NCBI RefSeq assembly: GCF_009789235.1
Contig: NZ_WSTB01000006.1
Location: forward strand, 248,001 to 312,000
Direction: 5' to 3'
Length of the DNA: 64,000 bases
Origin: Flavobacterium hydrocarbonoxydans
GTDB taxonomy: Bacteria > Bacteroidota > Bacteroidia > Flavobacteriales > Flavobacteriaceae
This document shows positions 62,483 to 64,000 of this stretch, piece by piece. The number at the start of each line of letters is the position of its first letter. Position 1 is the first letter of the stretch. The notes beneath the pieces were generated by a model. The model ran no database searches. It had not been told where the DNA came from and saw nothing but the letters and a program-made list of their open reading frames with translations. Both the position numbers and the translations under genes were made by a program.

Positions 62483-62740
62483 ATGGATACGAAATACAAC
62501 AAAGAGAACGACGACAAAAGTCAAAAAGAGCGCTTAAACAACGAAGTCTTTGAACAAACAGAAGTGCCCAGAACTTCTACAAGAGACAATTTTACAGTGC
62601 CCACAGATTTAATAGACGACCTTAAAAAAGGAAAAATAGATCCGTTAACCGAAGGAAATACCCATTTAGGTTACGAAGAAAAAACGCCCAGAAAAAAAGA
62701 ACTGGAGCAAAAAGAACATTTGGACAGAGATGATAAATAG
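62483..62740 (+). CDS. Small charged protein of unknown function
   Basis: An 85-residue, highly charged product (about half D, E, K and R), with no signal peptide or membrane segment. Segments are NKENDDKSQKERLNNEVFEQ and LIDDLKKGKIDPLTEGNTHL. I recognise no family. It is probably disordered. The start ATG at 62483 is 10 bp after a TCTAATATACA stretch, and it lies 175 bp downstream of the PA2169-family gene, so co-regulation is possible but is separated by a terminator. Confidence 0.7.
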   Translation: MDTKYNKENDDKSQKERLNNEVFEQTEVPRTSTRDNFTVPTDLIDDLKKGKIDPLTEGNTHLGYEEKTPRKKELEQKEHLDRDDK

Positions 62741-62747
62741 ACTTTTT

Positions 62748-62839
62748 GAGTTCCGTAGGAACGTTTCATTTTATAGCAACGGATTTTAATCCGTTGAATA
62801 ATCATAGAACATCTAAAAAGTTCTGTAGGAACGATTCAT
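62748..62839. repeat. REP-like element with GTAGGAACG direct repeats and a palindrome
   Basis: GAGTTCCGTAGGAACGTTTC (62748-62767) and AAGTTCTGTAGGAACGATTC (62818-62837) are direct repeats. Between them is the perfect palindrome CAACGGATTTTAATCCGTTG (62777-62796). It lies between the 85-codon gene and the U32 gene. Confidence 0.75.
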
Positions 62840-62971
62840 ATAAAAAACTGTAACCATTCCATATTAGTTAACTATTTCAAAAAAATCCCTTTATCATTAG
62901 CAAACTCAAAATAATTATAAGAACTTTGCAGACTTTTTTTCGTGAACACACGAAAAGCCTAAAGTTCTAAA

Positions 62972-64000
62972 ATGAAGAAGAAAATAGAAATATTAGCTCC
63001 TGCTAAAGATTTAATTCAGGGAATTGCAGCCATTAATAGTGGTGCAGATGCTGTTTATATTGGTGCGCCACAATTTGGAGCACGTTCAAACGCAACCAAT
63101 TCAATCGAAGATATAGCCGAATTGGTAAAATACGCACACCTTTTTAATGCACAGGTTTTTGTGGTTATGAATACCATCTTATACGATAACGAATTAGAAA
63201 CGTGTCGTTTAATGATTTGGGATTTATACGAAATTGGTGTTGATGCCTTGATTATTCAGGACATGGCGATTATGGAAATGGAGTTGCCTCCTATCGTGCT
63301 TCACGCCAGTACACAAGCCAATAATCGTGATGCTGATAAAATCAAATTCTTAAAAGATGCCGGAATCAAACGTGTGGTTTTAGCGCGTGAATTGAATCTT
63401 CACCAAATCAAACAAATCTATGACGAGGCCGATGTTGAGTTAGAATTTTTCGTAACAGGTGCTTTATGTGTATCTTTTAGTGGAAACTGTTATATGAGTG
63501 TTGCCAACGGAGAACGCAGCGCCAATCGTGGTTCCTGTGCTCAAAACTGTCGTTTACCATACAACTTAATCGACGGAAACGGTGAAACTTTAATCAAAAA
63601 CAGTCACTTACTTTCTATAAAAGATTTAGATGTTTCAGACCAAATTCCTAATTTGATTGAGGCCGGAATTGTTTCTTTTAAAATCGAAGGACGTCTAAAA
63701 GATATCGTTTACGTAAAAAATAACGTCTCTTATCTTCGCCAGAAATTAGACCACTTTTTAGACGGAGCCGGAAGCGATAAATACACCAAAGCTTCTTCTG
63801 GAAAATGTACTTTTACTTTCGACTCAACTCTTAGCCGAACTTTTAATCGTGGTTACACGGATTATTTTGTAAACGAAAGACACGCTTCGATTGGTTCCTG
63901 GGAAAGCCCAAAATCAAAAGGGCAATATATTGGTAAATTAATCCGAACTGTTGGTAACGCTTACGAAATCGAAAACGGCGAATTGCTAAACAATGGTGAC
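62972..64000 (+). CDS. U32-family peptidase, N-terminal part (cut by window edge)
   Basis: The frame starts at the ATG at 62972 and stays open to the window end, 343 codons. The U32 signature is LEFFVTGALCVSFSGNCYMS with CAQNCRLPYN downstream, and the N-terminal part is KIEILAPAKDLIQGIAAINS. Members include collagenase-like YegQ/YhbU and RlhA, which acts in rRNA hydroxylation rather than proteolysis. Which role applies is not decided. The C-terminal domain is not visible. Confidence 0.93.
   Translation, partial: MKKKIEILAPAKDLIQGIAAINSGADAVYIGAPQFGARSNATNSIEDIAELVKYAHLFNAQVFVVMNTILYDNELETCRLMIWDLYEIGVDALIIQDMAIMEMELPPIVLHASTQANNRDADKIKFLKDAGIKRVVLARELNLHQIKQIYDEADVELEFFVTGALCVSFSGNCYMSVANGERSANRGSCAQNCRLPYNLIDGNGETLIKNSHLLSIKDLDVSDQIPNLIEAGIVSFKIEGRLKDIVYVKNNVSYLRQKLDHFLDGAGSDKYTKASSGKCTFTFDSTLSRTFNRGYTDYFVNERHASIGSWESPKSKGQYIGKLIRTVGNAYEIENGELLNNGD

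Overview
The window is about 64 kb of AT-rich chromosome from a Flavobacterium-like member of the Bacteroidota. The evidence is the gliding genes gldB and gldC, a type IX secretion Plug protein (DUF5103), many promoters with the Bacteroidota -7 element TAnnTTTG, DUF6702, DUF5916 and CarboxypepD_reg families, and the conserved dcw order ending in ftsA-ftsZ. Gene content and order resemble the F. johnsoniae gldB/gldC neighbourhood; that comparison is from memory. No intact insertion sequence, prophage, CRISPR array or rRNA operon was seen.

Layout. (1) 1-16.9 kb, minus strand: the division and cell-wall (dcw) cluster mraZ-rsmH-ftsL-ftsI-murE-mraY-murD-[relic module]-ftsW-murG-murC-ftsQ-ftsA-ftsZ, then a partial GatB/YqeY gene. 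murF and ddl are not in it. A four-direct-repeat MraZ-type operator lies at the mraZ promoter. Between murD and ftsW sits a dead S23/four-helix-bundle gene bounded by inverted repeats. (2) 17-29 kb: alpha/beta hydrolase, engB, gldC-gldB, nadE, a NarL-type regulator, dnaG (all zinc ligands replaced), an ECF sigma / anti-sigma-like / outer-membrane protein operon, a polyprenyl diphosphate synthase (probably for the menaquinone side chain) and rlmN. (3) 29-39 kb: an LEA-like lipoprotein behind a sigma-54-like promoter, an O-methyltransferase, a PhyH dioxygenase, PAP2, TatA, an M1 aminopeptidase, DUF6702 and four tandem overlapping CarboxypepD_reg paralogs, then peptidase E. (4) 39-49 kb: two identical tRNA-Gly(TCC) genes, a GNAT enzyme, two L,D-transpeptidases of different type, a DUF5916 protein, gpmI, a DUF445 protein and map. 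(5) 49-64 kb: a GxxExxY gene bounded by inverted repeats, a methyltransferase, a SNF2-family helicase, the T9SS Plug, apaG, pruA, a RelE-type toxin-antitoxin pair, rsmG, a fatty-acid desaturase, an aspartate-type aminotransferase, a PA2169-family protein behind a triple palindrome array, a small charged protein and a partial U32 peptidase.

The genes are mostly housekeeping: peptidoglycan synthesis and division, surface motility and secretion, tRNA/rRNA modification and replication. The unusual material is between genes. At least six dispersed repeat families occur, including REPIN-like doublets, a structured repeat whose stem varies with preserved pairing, and AACCATATAAGT repeats. Small accessory genes (S23 relic, GxxExxY, toxin-antitoxin) lie between inverted repeats or twin palindromes. 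The least explained signal is three 16-bp palindromes at an exact 21-bp period at 61601-61658.
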